From contig NC_061816.1 of NCBI RefSeq assembly GCF_021462225.1, forward strand, positions 6,916,119 to 6,980,118: a stretch of DNA of 64,000 bases, in the 5' to 3' direction. Below are positions 21,150-33,349 of this stretch, in pieces (position 1 is the first letter of the stretch; each line of letters begins with the position of its first letter). The position numbers and the translations under genes were made by a program. The notes under the pieces are model-generated. The model saw nothing but the letters and a program-made list of their open reading frames with translations, searched no databases and was not told where the DNA came from. The DNA comes from Girardinichthys multiradiatus (lineage: Eukaryota > Chordata > Actinopteri > Cyprinodontiformes > Goodeidae).

Positions 21150-21690
21150 TTGTGTGTCATTGTGGAACGGTGGCAGCTTTGGCACAGCTGGAGGACATCG
21201 CCAATGGAAGAAGTTGGGAGTGTTTGTCTTTGTTCAGCGATCGTACTGACCTGCTGGCACATGATGCTGCATGGATTATCAGCTGGTTTAGATTGTCCAG
21301 AACAATCATCTTGGAGCTCTGCAGGGAGCTGGCCTCACTGTTACAGAGGGAAACCAGGAGGAGCCGTGCATCGCTGATGGCAGTTCCAGTTCTCACTACG
21401 CTGTGGTCCTTTAAACTGGAGCTTCTCAGAGGGGGTTGACTGGCAGGTCGGGTATTTAACAGTCATCCCTGAACTGGGCCATGAGATCTATATGGGTCGG
21501 CTTCATCCGTATGTTGCTCAGATATATAAAATTTCACCTAAACAACGGCTCGTATTTGCAGCGAGGAGACGATTTCTGAATGTAATCAGAGCTATGGACT
21601 GCACTCTTACTGCTATGAGGGCCCCATCCTGCCCACAGCCATCAGCATCTACAACAGCTCTTTGAAGAAACCTGTAAAAAAAAGCGCTAC
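21150..21690 (+). pseudogene. PIF/Harbinger transposase relic
   Basis: The frame at 21152-21439 reads LFSDRTDLLAHDAAWIISWF, then RLSRTIILELCRELASLLQRETRRSRA and VPVLTTLWSF, which follows the N-terminal order of Harbinger (HARBI1-type) DDE nucleases (D--LI-RFRLPR--L-LC-EL---LQR-TRR--A-PV--QVLTTL-F). After a frame change, 'aatgtaatcagagctatgga' continues as NVIRAMDCT, holding the first catalytic Asp of the DDE core, then AMRAPS, the expected end of that motif. The remaining core is missing. It is non-functional. Confidence 0.8.
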
Positions 21691-22044
21691 AACAACATTT
21701 AATCTCCCTTTTGGGTTACTAAAGTATATTTGAGTGCAACCTATTTGTGATGCGCAAATGTGTCTGCCTAATGCAATGGCACATTGACCTCCTCAACTCA
21801 TGACCCCTTTATACTATAATAATAATTATAATTAATCTAATAATAATAGTTGTGTTGGGAACAAACCTCCATGCGCGATGGCTAGGTACTAGGTATTCTA
21901 TTTTTTATGAAACGTCCTGAATGGTTTTAAAGATTTTAAGTACTTCACATAGTGTGTGTGGTGACAGTCTTCCTCATAGAAATATATGTGTGAGATTGAG
22001 CTCAGTGCAGCAGCTAGAGTGCTAGAATAAGTAATCTTTAAAAA

Positions 22045-22335
22045 CAATTTGTAAAAAAGCTGCCCACTCTTTTGTGCATGAGGCCTCTGGTCTCATCTGA
22101 CCAGAGCACAAGCTCCTCCACTCTTCCATAAAGACCAGATTTGTGGAGTGTCTGACTCGCTGCCCTGTGAACAGATTCTCCCACCTAGGCTGTGGATTGC
22201 TGCACATCCTCCAGAGTTACCATGGACCTCTTGGTTGCTTTTATTAAGTTCAGGTGGTTATGTCTTGGTATATTTGCAGCTGTGCCATCGTCTTCCCATT
22301 TTCAGATGATGGACTGAACAGAGCTCTGGGATAAC
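22045..22335 (-). mobile_element. Tc1-like relic, antisense (family B, copy 1)
   Basis: 'tggtctcatctgaccagagc', 'cttccataaagaccagattt', 'gattctcccacc', 'ctccagagttaccatggacc' and 'gatgatggactgaacagagc' are the reverse complement of the DNA-binding and linker region of a widespread fish Tc1 family. The protein sense would run …GRPPKLTGRA… and …VTLEELQ…. Several substitutions and indels are present. Confidence 0.7.
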
Positions 22336-22439
22336 GGTTTTTAATATTTTTCATTTTTAAAATTCCAGACCTTTCAAAACTGCACAGATACAAATTTATT
22401 GAAATGCTGAGATATACTGTATATTTTAGTTTATTTTTG

Positions 22440-22625
22440 ACCCCATCTGACCAGAGCACCTTCTTCTACATGCCTGCTATGTCCTGTCAACCACCTGAGC
22501 TGTGAATCTGTAGCTCCTCCAGAGTTACCATGTGCTTCTTGGTTTCTTCTTTGGTTTAAGCTCTCTTCACCCAGCCTGTCAGTTTAGGTGGACGTCCATG
22601 TGAGATTCTCAAAGCTCAACTATGA
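22440..22625 (-). mobile_element. Tc1-like relic, antisense (family B, copy 2)
   Basis: The same region as the preceding fragment starts again at 'ccccatctgaccagagcacc' and runs through 'ctcctccagagttaccatgt' to 'cagcctgtcagtttaggtgg', in the same orientation. It is either an internal duplication or a second truncated insertion next to the first. A third copy is at 29518-29850. Confidence 0.7.
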
Positions 22626-23362
22626 TCTACTTTGTGTTCATCTGTCTCATAAAATCTCAATAATACACGCTGTTTGTGGTTGCAATGTTATGTTGATACA
22701 TTTGCAGTGCACTGCAGAACTTAGTTTGCTGAGACACTGGAAGCAAAAACGTGACCAAACAATGGGTTCAGTTTAGATGCAAGTATCTTTCCACAGTGGT
22801 ACTCAGGGATTTAACAAACACATCGAACCAAAACGATGCTCTGAGAACCACATATCAAACACTCACGTCTGCAACCAGCAAGCAACATTTGGGCCTCAAT
22901 GACAAAAAGACGAAGAGTTGGCACGATCCTAGAACACATTTGATATTCCTGGATCAATGACGCTGTAGGTAGGCAATAAATCTGTCAGTACTTAGCAGTG
23001 AGCGTTGGGAAAGGAAAAAAACCCAAAGCGCTACATGAGTGATGAATATCCAGCTTTATCAAATATGTGTGTGATATATGAGATTGGCTCATAATCGACG
23101 TTTAGTTCTGCCATATGGCTGGACCTGCCTGCCAAGGTACAAGGACTCAGAATATGGAGGTAAGCTCTCGGGAGGAGGGAGCTGCAGCCCACTTCCAAAC
23201 AAATGTTTGATTGTAATGACCCGATGAAGGACGTTTTTCATTCATAATTAAAGAGGTTCTGCTGAAAAACATCAGCTAAATCTGGCTACTGATTAAAGAC
23301 GGAAATTATACAAAACTCAAATGTTGGAATAGATGAGCCAAATAAAATAAAAAAAAAGGCAA
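22626..23362. other. Unassigned DNA
   Basis: No assignable repeat or gene. The patch at 23090-23280 is less repetitive and might be regulatory, but no motif stands out. Confidence 0.35.
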
Positions 23363-24686
23363 GGTAAAAAGAAAGCACACCCTCTTTCAGTTTTATGGTT
23401 TCAAGTATCAGTGACCAGGTCTGTGCTAACACAATGTCAGGAAGGACGGACATCAGCACTAATTTTATATTATTTAAATGCCCCTAATTAAACAAAGATT
23501 AGGACAAAATTTCTGAGCGGTTTATAACAAAGTAAGTACACCCCATGGCAACTCTCACTTGTTGTTTCTGACCTAATTTCAGTAAACTCTTCCTTCCAGC
23601 ATGGCTTCAGTTCATTACAGACATTTGTTTCTGCACATCTCTCTCAATATCTTGGTTCTTTCTTTTTTCAGCCATTCTGATGAGACTATTGTGTCTCCAA
23701 AAGAAGCCCACTTCATCACTCTTCCACCATCGTGCTCGTCAGTTGATATGAGAGGTTTATGCTGACATAATGAGAAAAGACATTGTTCAGACAGCCATTT
23801 TCTTTTTAGAGCAGGGGTGTCCAAAGTGCGGCCCGGGGCCATTTGCGGCACCTAGACTGTTACTGTGCAGACCTTGACTTGAATTTAAGAATGATACAAA
23901 TTTGGCCCACCAGTTCAGGTGGTTGATGCTGATGCCATTTTATTTTTAATTATGGTAAAATTATAACAAACAAATTAAAATCTTCTTACAATGGAAAATG
24001 TTAGCTATTTATATTTAATAACCACACATCTTGCCTTTTCTTTAATTGTATAGTAAATAGGACCACATCTATTCAGTGACACAGACGCTTGTGCGATCAA
24101 ATCTGATTTGAATTAATTAATTAAATTTGGCTAAATAAACCAAGCATTTTCAAAGAAAAGTGACCCAAATTCTGTTCTTTATACTGAGAATAGACTAAAT
24201 TATTTTCTATTTTTTTCAATCGACACTAAAATAATGTGTAAATTAGATATCTTTTATTTTAACAGGGCAAATGTGTAAAGATTTTTTTTGAAGTTTTTGA
24301 TCTGCAATGATTTAAACATTCCTTACATTCAACAACACAGACAGCTTTATTTGTTTAATTTTAAAATAATGCTTGCCCAGTTTATTATAGAGCAAGTTTC
24401 TCTCCGCCCTGCCATTGTGCTAACATACACCTGTGTGCCCCAGATCAGCAAACTATTAAAATCCTGCACTTATAGAGGTGCTTACAGAGCTGGTGAATAA
24501 TTATACAAGCGTATCTGATTGGCTGCTGCTTTCCTTTTTAAAATATGTGGGTGTACTTAGTTTTTTTGACACAAGCTTTCCACTTTAGCTTGGTTTTTGA
24601 TTATTGAATAAGAGTTGATACTTAAATAACTTTAGGAACCGATAAAAATGTTATATCTTTGAAAGAGGGTGTACTTTCTTTTTACC
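23363..24686 (-). mobile_element. Degenerate Tc1-like element with both ends, split by a hAT-like insertion
   Basis: The left end 'ggtaaaaagaaagcacaccc' and right end 'gggtgtactttctttttacc' are inverted copies. A second inverted pair (aagtaagtacacccc near 23530 and 'gggtgtacttag' near 24549) shows that the inverted repeats were long. On the minus strand, 23615-23851 gives STDEHDGGRVMKWASFGDT, a decayed form of the VKHGGGSVMVWG region between the first two catalytic Asps of Tc1, followed by EWLKKERTKILRE, normally much further downstream, so internal sequence is deleted. Confidence 0.7.
23812..24260 (+). mobile_element. hAT-like insertion inside the Tc1 relic
   Basis: 'caggggtgtccaaagtgcgg' followed by cccggggccatttgcggc is the left end of a known fish hAT-type non-autonomous family. 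AT-rich non-coding DNA follows. The right end was not identified, so the boundary is approximate. Confidence 0.5.
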
Positions 24687-25639
24687 ATGTAACTGGATAT
24701 GGATTTTAGAGATTATGGAAAAGATCCTCACTTACATCTCACTGTCCAACACCAGCCAAAACTGACTGAACCTCTCTTTACTCAGAAACATTTAAAAATA
24801 ACAGCCTATCATCAGGAAATACAGCACACATCCATCAAAAGCTGTTTTCTGATAGTTCCCCAAAAAGCCTCGAACATGACAGGCGTGCCAAAACAAATGG
24901 TGAAGTAAATAAGTAAACACTGAGCGGCATGTGGAGAAGTCTCTTGGAGTGGAAGGTAAGCAAAACAACTGCTGCGCCACCGCCAACCTACAGGCCCTGA
25001 AGGCGAGTCGGATAGGGAGGGGAAATCTCTAGCCGTCTGCTTCAGAGGAATATTGCTCGAGGTGACCTGGGGGTCGGGCGGTGAGGGTACACATCACATG
25101 GGTGCAGATGCCCCGAGCTGTGAATCCCCCGTGTGATTCCCAGCTGGCCGGACCTCTTTAGCCACATTCCCCTGCTTGTATCAAAACACAACTCAGGAAT
25201 TTTGCCTGATTTACAAAAGAAATGGGGAAAATATTTGAGTTTATTTTTTTAAATTTCCTGTCTTATGATGTTTTGATGACACCAAAAATGAAGAAGGAAC
25301 CACCTTTGTAAGCCCATTTCTCAAATTCTTACCACTGACCAGCTAGCACCAATAAACAATCGATCAGACCATGCCAGAATCGTTTTTGATAGGTTCAATG
25401 GATTTCAGATGGACAGGAAGTGTAGGCTCTGTAATTCCAGGTGGCCGGGGAAGGATTTTTGGCAGGCCAACCTGCACGAGACGTTACAAGGAGCGCCAAG
25501 AACAGAGGGGGGACCTGAGGTAGGTGGAATGTTAATCACGGAGAACGGAGAACATGTGTGACAAAGGGAAACGATGGAAAACACATGTCCCATTTCACAC
25601 TTATTTACCTTTGACTGCCAAAGCCCTGCCAGATTAAAG
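24687..25639. other. Unassigned DNA
   Basis: No repeat family is recognised. The 24950-25170 patch is GC-richer, without an exon-like frame. Confidence 0.4.
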
Positions 25640-25970
25640 AGACAAGGCGTTGGGGGGCGGCAACCGCAAAGGTGGAACTCTTTAAAGTGCAACTCTTTGA
25701 TGAAGACGCCAGCTCTTTGATAGCATTTCAAACATCTCCGAGAGGAAAGAGGAAACCTTGGTGGGACAGGGAGCTCGGGCCTCGGCGGGGCTCTGACAAA
25801 GAGCTATGTGTACAGACACAGGGAGGAGACGCTGATAAATGTTGCTCAGGACAGAAGGCCATTGTGCTCCACACGTTTTACAAATTACAACTAAAGAAGG
25901 AGGAGGATGAGGACACTGATGTCAGTTGCAGATTTAAATCTAAAGCTCAGCAGTATCCTCGTATTTGATC
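25640..25970. promoter_or_regulatory. GC-richer unassigned block
   Basis: Open on the plus strand for 98 codons (25672-25968) and on the minus strand for 108 (25405-25731). The plus frame is rich in charged residues but matches nothing I know. A weak candidate for a conserved element or exon. Confidence 0.2.
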
Positions 25971-26504
25971 TCATTTTAGTCCAGCCAGTGTACACAAAGA
26001 TGATCTAACTCCATCTGAATTAAGACTTAAGATGTAGTGACATTTCTCTGCTATTTTAATCAGTGCGTAATGAGCAACTGTGTTATTATGTAGCTCCATC
26101 CCTTCATATGAGTTGTTTGAAGCACGTCTTCTGTTGTATTTTTAATGGCTGCTGCGAGGCAAAATTTTCCCTGAAGGGACAATAAAATCAAGTGAAGCAA
26201 AGTGCATTATAAATTGTCTTATATAAAGGTACTCTGGCTCTCTACTGTAAAAACACACATCTTAACCGTGTTCTGTCTCAAAAGAGCTCGAATCTTCTGT
26301 AATCAAGTCTGTAAAAAGTCTTTTGTTGGTTTGATCTTTGGACTTCAAAGTCAGACGGCTTGGTCTGCAGATTTAGCTTTTCTTGTTCCTTGAATTCTCC
26401 AATTCCTCACCCATCCAAACGGTGAACATCCATCAGCAGCACGTCACCCTGTCATTGTCTTTAGTTGGTCCAAATTTAACTGCTGAAACCTGTGTCTAGC
26501 TGCA

Positions 26505-26690
26505 TGGTCGCAAAGTTGTTAGCAATGCTGTCTTTTAGCACGAAGGTCCTGGTGTCAGATGCAGGCCAGGGCTTTTCTGCACGGAGTCTGCATGTTCTCC
26601 TTGTGCCTGTATGGATTATCACAGAGTTCTCACGCTTCCTCTCATAGTCAAAAAAAGCATGTTAGGTTAATTTAATTGACTTAATGAGCC
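26505..26690 (+). repeat. SINE-like repeat remnant
   Basis: 'gcacgaaggtcctggtgtca', 'ctgcacggagtctgcatgtt', 'ctccttgtgcctgtatgg' and 'agcatgttaggttaattt' form a diverged 5' two-thirds of the repeat found at 9898-10243. The tail is missing. Confidence 0.7.
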
Positions 26691-27150
26691 AAAGACCAGC
26701 AAGTCTATGTCTGAATGGCTCAAAAATAGCAAAATGAAGATTTTGGAGTGGCCTAGTCAAAGTCTCAACTTTAATCTGATTGAAATGCTGTTGCATGATC
26801 TTAAACAGGCTGGACAAACCTCCATTGTTCCTGTCTTAGATCAATTCTGCAGAGACATTAGGTCCAAAATAAATCCCCAGAGATGTAAAAGACTTGTTGC
26901 CAGTTATCACCAACACTTTACCGTAGTTGTTTGGCTTGTGTGGCTTAAAGAGTAATTACTTATTCACACTGGGGCAGGATGGCTTAGATATCATGTTTCC
27001 TTTTATAAATGAAACCATCACATGGAAATTGCTATTTGTATTTACCCAGGTTGTCTTTGTCTGGTATTATTAGTTTGAGAATCTTCAACACTTTAGGGAA
27101 CAAAAAAAGCAAAAACAGCAGAAATATGTAAAGATACTTCTTTACGGCAC
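26690..27150 (+). pseudogene. Tc1-like transposase C-terminal relic and 3' end
   Basis: The frame at 26707-26955 reads MSEWLKNSKMKILEWPSQSL, then NFNLIEMLLHDLKQA, then INPQRCKRLVASY. This follows the Tc1 C-terminus ([16 protein letters not shown] and PP-RC--L--SY) with the catalytic Glu region decayed. The following non-coding tail (tcacatggaaattgc, tttacccaggttgtctttgt, ggcactgtatgta) matches the end of the family. It is inactive. Confidence 0.8.
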
Positions 27151-27639
27151 TGTATGTAAAGGTAAGCTGGGTTCGCATCGCAGCGCAGGCTGTGAGGTAA
27201 TGATGACAAATGGTGGATTTAAAGCAAAAATATGATTCGTTGCTATTAATTCACATTTTCTGGCAGTGTTCTACTGTCCATCATTGTGCCTTCTGCAGAA
27301 TTTCACTCTGTCCTTGATTGCTTCCATGGACAGAAGTCGCTTCTTTGCTGCCTTCTTGACCCAAAAGTCTTGAGTTTATTACACTGATTAAGCTCTGGAC
27401 TGGTGGCAACATGGTCAGCCTCAATCTCTCACCTTAAAGTTCTCGATAATCCAGAAAGCATTAGCATCCTACAGCCAAAACCTTTGACCATGGCTCTACA
27501 TGCATGACCAATCACAGGAAGCTGTGGCGCTTCAGTGGACAGACGGATGACACTGCTGTTTAATTTCCACGCCCGCTTTATTCTCATATAAACCAGAGAA
27601 CACGAGAAATGCTCTAAAGACACTTAAAAAGTGAGAGTG
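27151..27639. other. Unassigned DNA
   Basis: No recognisable gene or repeat. Confidence 0.4.
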
Positions 27640-27930
27640 ATTGGAGTTGAGAAGTTTGAAGCTGTAATGGCCGTTTGAGATAAGTGTAACTTATTTCATT
27701 TCTCGGTGGCGTCACATGCTCATGCTGCTTTGAAGTGGCAAATTAATGACAAGCGAGAACAGTAGCCATTCTGCGAGGAGAATGACCCCTTTTCTAATGG
27801 CTTCGTGGCACAGGGAGAGAGTCATCTGTCGGCCCCATCTAATTATGTGAATCGAGCAGTTTGAAAAGTGTCTTAAGGCTGTTTAGGAATAAAAGGGACA
27901 TTTAAATGCAGAGCACTTGGAAAATTACAG
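27640..27930. promoter_or_regulatory. Candidate conserved noncoding element
   Basis: A repeat-free stretch with 'ggcaaattaatgacaagcga', 'catctaattatgtgaatcga' and 'gaataaaagggacatttaaa', resembling homeodomain-rich enhancers. Conservation is untested. Confidence 0.3.
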
Positions 27931-28329
27931 ATCCTTCAAAAATACTTTCCACGGACACTTTGCTTGTGTGCAAAGAAGTCTTATTTTTTTCTCCGTCTCG
28001 TTAATTCTGCGCTCAGAGAGAGCAGTCAGCATTCAGGGAGAGGCATTCGGAGATAACTCCCCTAAACTCAGACAGTTTCCACTGTTCCTACAGAAGGAAT
28101 CCGTCTAAACTTTCCAGCCTCACTTCAATGAAAAACGACATTCATGCTGAGGACAATGCGTCTGTTGTCCTGAATGTAGGACCTCATACTGTCCTTCACC
28201 CCATAAAAACTAAACCCATCACTAAGTTGATAAAAGCATAAGGCTGAAATACTTTCCATGAAGCGTGTTTAAAAGTATTAAAGTCATCCACCTATTGAAA
28301 GTTGAAATATTTCCCATAAGTAACATAAT

Positions 28330-28420
28330 TTACAGGTTAATTATGGGAAGGTAACCAGTAGGTTCCATAGAAGTACCCTGTAAACCTTGAATGGTAACCT
28401 ATAGGTACTGGCAAAGCCCA
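28330..28420. repeat. Short outlier of the 'agtaacct' repeat
   Basis: 'gaaggtaaccagtaggttcc', 'agaagtaccctgtaaacctt' and 'gaatggtaacctataggtac' are three consecutive units of the repeat that fills 15180-16740, 12 kb away. Confidence 0.6.
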
Positions 28421-28815
28421 AGGTTTCTAGGTGTTGCGAGCTACCTAACAGTGGGCATGAGGTGCTTTTCCACATATTTAGCTGTTCTTTTCTGCCACAC
28501 TGAAGGTCAAAGGTCCCACAGTCCAATAAATGTATCCATTAATAAAGAATTATTTATATATTCTTCATTATAAAATGAAACTTCAAATCTGTGCAATAGA
28601 AACAATGATTGAAAGAAAGATTAAATCAATGGAATGCAAAATAAATCTTTAATGTCTTGACGTATAGTTAGAGTTATGCGATCTAGCAAGCCAGGAAAGG
28701 AGAAACAGGCCCACAGCACCATGCTTCCCCTCCATACCCTTAACAGTGAGCATGAGATGTTTTATGCCAGACCAAGGGGCAAAAGTGTTTCAGTCCAACA
28801 AATATATAAATCAAT
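28421..28815 (-). mobile_element. Antisense Tc1-like fragments (two pieces)
   Basis: The piece at 28440-28535 (cagtgggcatgaggtgcttt…tctgccacac…agtccaataaatgtat) and the piece at 28705-28810 (cagcaccatgcttcccctcc…cagtgagcatgagatg…agtccaacaaatatat) overlap in content. Both are antisense pieces of the central Tc1 transposase region. They are two partial copies separated by AT-rich filler. Confidence 0.55.
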
Positions 28816-29517
28816 AAGTAGTTTTTCATATTTGCTATAATTTCAATGAAATTTACATATTTGGAAAGTGTTCAATTCAAATAAAACTAAAAACAAAGAC
28901 AAAAACATTTCTTTATTTGTATTTGCGAGGTGAAATAATTTAAAACAGTGTTAATTAGACCCAATAAGACCCAAACCTGTGGTTTGTTACCCTGCACAGG
29001 TCAACTTCTGATCGGTCCCTTTGAGAAGAGCAATGTTAGCGCCACCTGCTGACAAGACTGACAGACTAAAACAGACCACGACACTCAAATGATCCATCAC
29101 CTAGTAAAATAAGAAAATATTTTTATTAAATAAGAAGCCTAATGTTTATTTTGATTACAATGAATTCTTTTTGTATTACATTTAATTATTTGTGTATCAT
29201 TTGACATTTCTTTTACTCAATGTAACATTTGGGTAACGACTGAATCATTTGTTAATTTATTAATTGAATGAGGCATTTTGGCCCAAACAGCAAGGTATGC
29301 TTGATGCGTCACAGAGACAGTTTAAATTATTTGATTACACAAAGCAACACAAGGGCTACTAAATAATTAAATAAAAATATCGTGCATAATTATAACATGT
29401 ATTGAATTTATTTTTAAAATTTATAAATTACTTATTTATACATACATTTATCCAATTATTTCATACTTTATTCAAATGCTGACATATATATTAAAGTTTA
29501 TTCTGATTTATTCTAGT
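28816..29517. other. AT-rich unassigned DNA
   Basis: Very AT-rich, without a recognisable family. Confidence 0.4.
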
Positions 29518-29850
29518 TTACCTGTCAACCACCTGAGCTGTGGATCTCTGCAGCTCCTCCAGTTACCTTAGGCCACTTGGCTGCTTCTCAGATTAATTAT
29601 CTCCCTACCCAGCCTGTGAGTTTAGGTGGACGTCCACGTCTTGGTAGGTCTGAAGTTCAGACCTTCTAAGCTTTCAACTTCTCCACAACTTCAACCCTGA
29701 CATGTCTGCCGTGGTCCTTGGTCTTCATGGTGCTGTTTGTTCTCTAACAAACCTCTGAGGCCTTCACAGAACAGCTGCATTTATACTGAGATTAAATAAA
29801 CAGAAGGATTTTATTTGGTGGTATCAGGTTAAAAACACTGTCAATCATGG
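29518..29850 (-). mobile_element. Tc1-like relic, antisense (family B, copy 3)
   Basis: 'cacctgagctgtggatctct', 'gcagctcctccagttacc', 'cagcctgtgagtttaggtgg', 'acgtccacgtcttggtaggt', then 'ctctaacaaacctctgaggc' and 'cttcacagaacagctgcatt' match the antisense 5' half of the same family as 22045-22625 and extend further toward its terminus. Confidence 0.75.
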
Positions 29851-30189
29851 GCCATTCGCTACTCTGTTGGTCTACTACCTAAAAATCCAAATACATGTTG
29901 AAGTTTGTGGTTTACGTTAAGTTTAAGCTTTATAAAGACTTCTGTACAGTGCTGAACACTTTTTAAGGAAACTTTAATAGGTTTCCAACATTAAAGCCCT
30001 GTGTTTATTGAATGAAGACTTCTCTTTAGAAAATCCCCAAACACGTCTTCTAAATACTTTAAAGCAAAAGTTAAAGCCCTTTTCTTATTGAAATATTAAT
30101 ATATTTCACCCTGAGCACAATAAAACAAGGATATTTTAACATGTTTTATTAACTTCCCTCTAAGAGGATAACCTGAACATCTTGTGTTG

Positions 30190-30450
30190 CTTTTCCTCTG
30201 CTTAGTTCTCCTAATTATTATTTGATTGCTCATTAGCAGCTGCGTTCACCGTAAGTACATCTGCTCCCAAAACCTTTTTTTATCTGTAATTTCTTCTACG
30301 TGAGCTCTTTAATGGCGCCGCCTCGACAGAATTTCTCAGGAGTCCTCTGAGGACGGATATGGACCTGAAAGAGATGACGTCTTTTTACACCTGACACGTT
30401 GTACGCAGAGTTTCTCTGAGGTAGGAAAACAGAGAAATGATTCTTTTCAC
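30190..30450. promoter_or_regulatory. Candidate conserved noncoding element
   Basis: 'ctcctaattattatttgatt', 'gctcattagcagctgcg' and 'tttaatggcgccgcctcgac' in a repeat-free context. The texture is of a developmental enhancer; it is untested. Confidence 0.3.
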
Positions 30451-31117
30451 TAAACTAACCCCGACCTGCTCATTTTCAGAGCTGCTGTCCCGGCAGACGC
30501 ACACCCTGCTTCCCTTCTCTTACAGGGTATGATGTGTGGATGAAGGCTCTCTCCAGCGCTGTAATGACTGTACAGCAAGATTTTCAAGGGCCCGCTCATG
30601 ACAATCCCATTTTCTGTGTAATTTCATGGTTGTCTTCTTGAATGAAGATATTGGCTGCTCTGAAGCACGAGGTCAGAGTCTCCCTGCTCCGTTTTCTGGA
30701 TTGTTCCGGAGTATGTTTCCCTTCACTTGATGAAAAGTAATTCATCATTTACACCCCTGAATTCTGCCACTTTCTTCTCTTTTTTTTCCTCCCCCTCCTC
30801 TCCTCTATATTTCCCTGTAACAACTTTCTTTGCCTCTGATTCCCTGGTGCCACCTTTGGCGGTGCTGAGAGATGAATCGGTTCAATACGGCGCCAGGTCA
30901 GCCATCTCAGAGAACAGGTTAGCCCTCCCAGGCCTCCCCGCTGCCCTCCACTCCTGATAGACTTTGTCACCTCTCTACCTCTGGAAGTCAGATCCTGTCA
31001 GCTCAGGCATCCTTCAGTATCCCCGAAGTAGCTTTGGCACCCAGTGGGGCGTGTGAGCTTAAAATTGATTTTCCTTTCCCCCTAATTCTGTGTTGGTTTT
31101 TTTTCCTCTTCCTCCAG

Positions 31118-31189
31118 ATCAACCAGGTTCCCTTAAGGGAGGTGGTTGACAGCCAGCTGAAGGCCTCAGCCAATCAGGAAGCAGCAGAG
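31118..31189 (+). other. Candidate 72-bp cassette exon (speculative)
   Basis: A branch-point-like 'ccctaattctg' and a strong pyrimidine tract with a terminal CAG (31085-31117) precede 72 bp open in one frame only. They encode INQVPLREVVDSQLKASANQEAAE, followed by a weak GTGTAA donor. The length is divisible by three, so it could be a phase-neutral cassette exon. The peptide matches nothing I recognise, and no neighbouring exon is visible, so chance is a serious alternative. Confidence 0.2.
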
Positions 31190-33349
31190 GTGTAAAAGAC
31201 ACCCAGGGAAACTTCCTCTGTGCTTCCCGGAGCCAGAGGGGGGCAAAGGTTCTTGACATGTTGAGGAAGAGACAGAGGAGGGATAGGAATGGGGGGGATA
31301 CTGTTGCTAAGAGACCGGTGGGTTTTTCCCTTCAATTCACGAATGCCCGGCTCCTCTACCAGTAATATTAACTGACTTCAGGGCCCCATAAGCTCATTTT
31401 AAATTGCTTTTATTTCATCAAAGTTCCTTTAAAGCTGATTTCACTCTATACTATAAAACATTGGGTTGCTTGGTGCATTATTTGGTACTGTGATAACAGA
31501 AAGGGGTCTTCCCATGCTGCAATGCATGTTGGATGAGGTCCTTCCCCAAGATGGAGGCCCGCATGACGCTGGGATACAGCCTCTTTGGTTCTGACCCTTT
31601 TGCAGGGATGGCAGCCGTACCCCAAGTATTTAATGCAGAGCTCGTCTTAACAAGTTGGTCTGTGAACCTTAAGATAAAACCTGCTGTCTTGGGTGACACA
31701 AACATTTGTTACTGTTTTAAGAAACAAGTAGCTGAGGGATCGGTTCACCTTTAGGTACTCACTGCTTCAAACCATTGAGTAATCAAAAATGCTTTTTTGG
31801 AGGTACTGACTTAACATGGTCCACTCGTTTACATACACCCAACAGAAGATAGACAGACGTGATGTCATTGGTCATTTTCGTAGTTGGTCATGCTGAGGCA
31901 ATACTGACGGTTAAACTCTGAGCAAAGTTAGAACAATTATTAATTTCTTTGCATTTTCCTTCCAAGAAAACCAAATTTGTGTAAAATTAAAGTGGGCTTT
32001 TCCAGTTTTTTCAAATTTTTAAACTGCTAGTCCAGAACTGGATCAGTTTTATACTGAAGGCGTTTAACATTACCCTTTGAATCATTCAGGCATAAAAATG
32101 TCTCCTAAAACCCAAGAGATGAGCCATATCAAAACATCCAACTGCATTTTTAGCTCCGTCTAGGCCTCCACACCAAAGAGATTAATTATATTTCAGTAAC
32201 CACAATCACTACATATGTTCCTGGGTCAGTGGAAATTAAGAGGGAAAAAAGCACCCTAACACCCTAAAGAGAATATCTCTTTAAAAACCCCACCACAGAA
32301 AAATCTAATCTAGGTAGACTGTCTAAATCAGTTATTTTGGTACATGTTTCCACCATTTAAAATATCTCAGGTGCCAAATATGTTTTGTTTTTCCACATTT
32401 ATCACAAACTATAAAAACCAAAAAACCTTTCTATGAGATCTGCTTAATGGAGCGTAACATGAGGAAGCTGCCGGTCGCACAGTAAAACATACTGGCACAA
32501 TATCTCAGTAACCGCTTGGACACTTTGGATGATGAGCACCTCTGTCAAACCATTAGAACCATTAGGATTGAATGGCAATAACCAAAAAGTATGTTAAACC
32601 ATTGACCAATTACAACAAAGCAAATACACTAAATGCAAACACAGTGATTCTTTTTCACTCAAGGATGATTTAAGATCAGAAGAGTGCAAAGAAAAGTTCT
32701 GGTTGCATGAATGGAAGATTCTTTTTCATCCATTTCATGTCCTGTTGCTGATTTTTCGTTTATTTACTTGGTTTTAAAATTGTGTTTTCTTAGGAAACAC
32801 AATTTTTCTTAGGAAGAAATGTTGTTTTAGATGCATTTCTTCCGGTTAAGTGATTATGAACACGTGTATTAATTGGTAAATGTGTAGCATGTCTTTAGGT
32901 GGAGTAGTTTACTGGACGTGCAGCAGCTCCACGTATCGCTGGTGCTCAGGTTCCTGGGAAAAACACCAGAAATACCACAGTTCAACTGGTAAAAAAACAG
33001 TACTTCAGCAGCAACAAGGTATGTATTAGTATGTAAGCCCAAACGTGTAACTTTTTTTTATTCTCAATATTGGTAATTTTAAAGAATAAGTGCATTCAAC
33101 ATGGCCAGGATTAGTTTGTATAGAAATAGAGATTTGCATATATGCCAACACTCCTTAACCTCAGGATAGACTTGGTGACATTGACCCACATCATCAAGAC
33201 ACATTTTGATATATTGTAATCCTCTCAAATCCTTGGATTTTATCCTTTCGGTTCATCTGCAGGTGACAGGTCTTTCTAGCTGTATTTCTTCTTTTGTGTA
33301 TCATTTTTTTAAACACACCCTGCATAAAAAACGCAGTCATGCTCAGGTA
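31190..33349. other. Unassigned DNA
   Basis: A long stretch without a recognisable gene, RNA or repeat family; several AT-rich sub-stretches. Confidence 0.4.
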
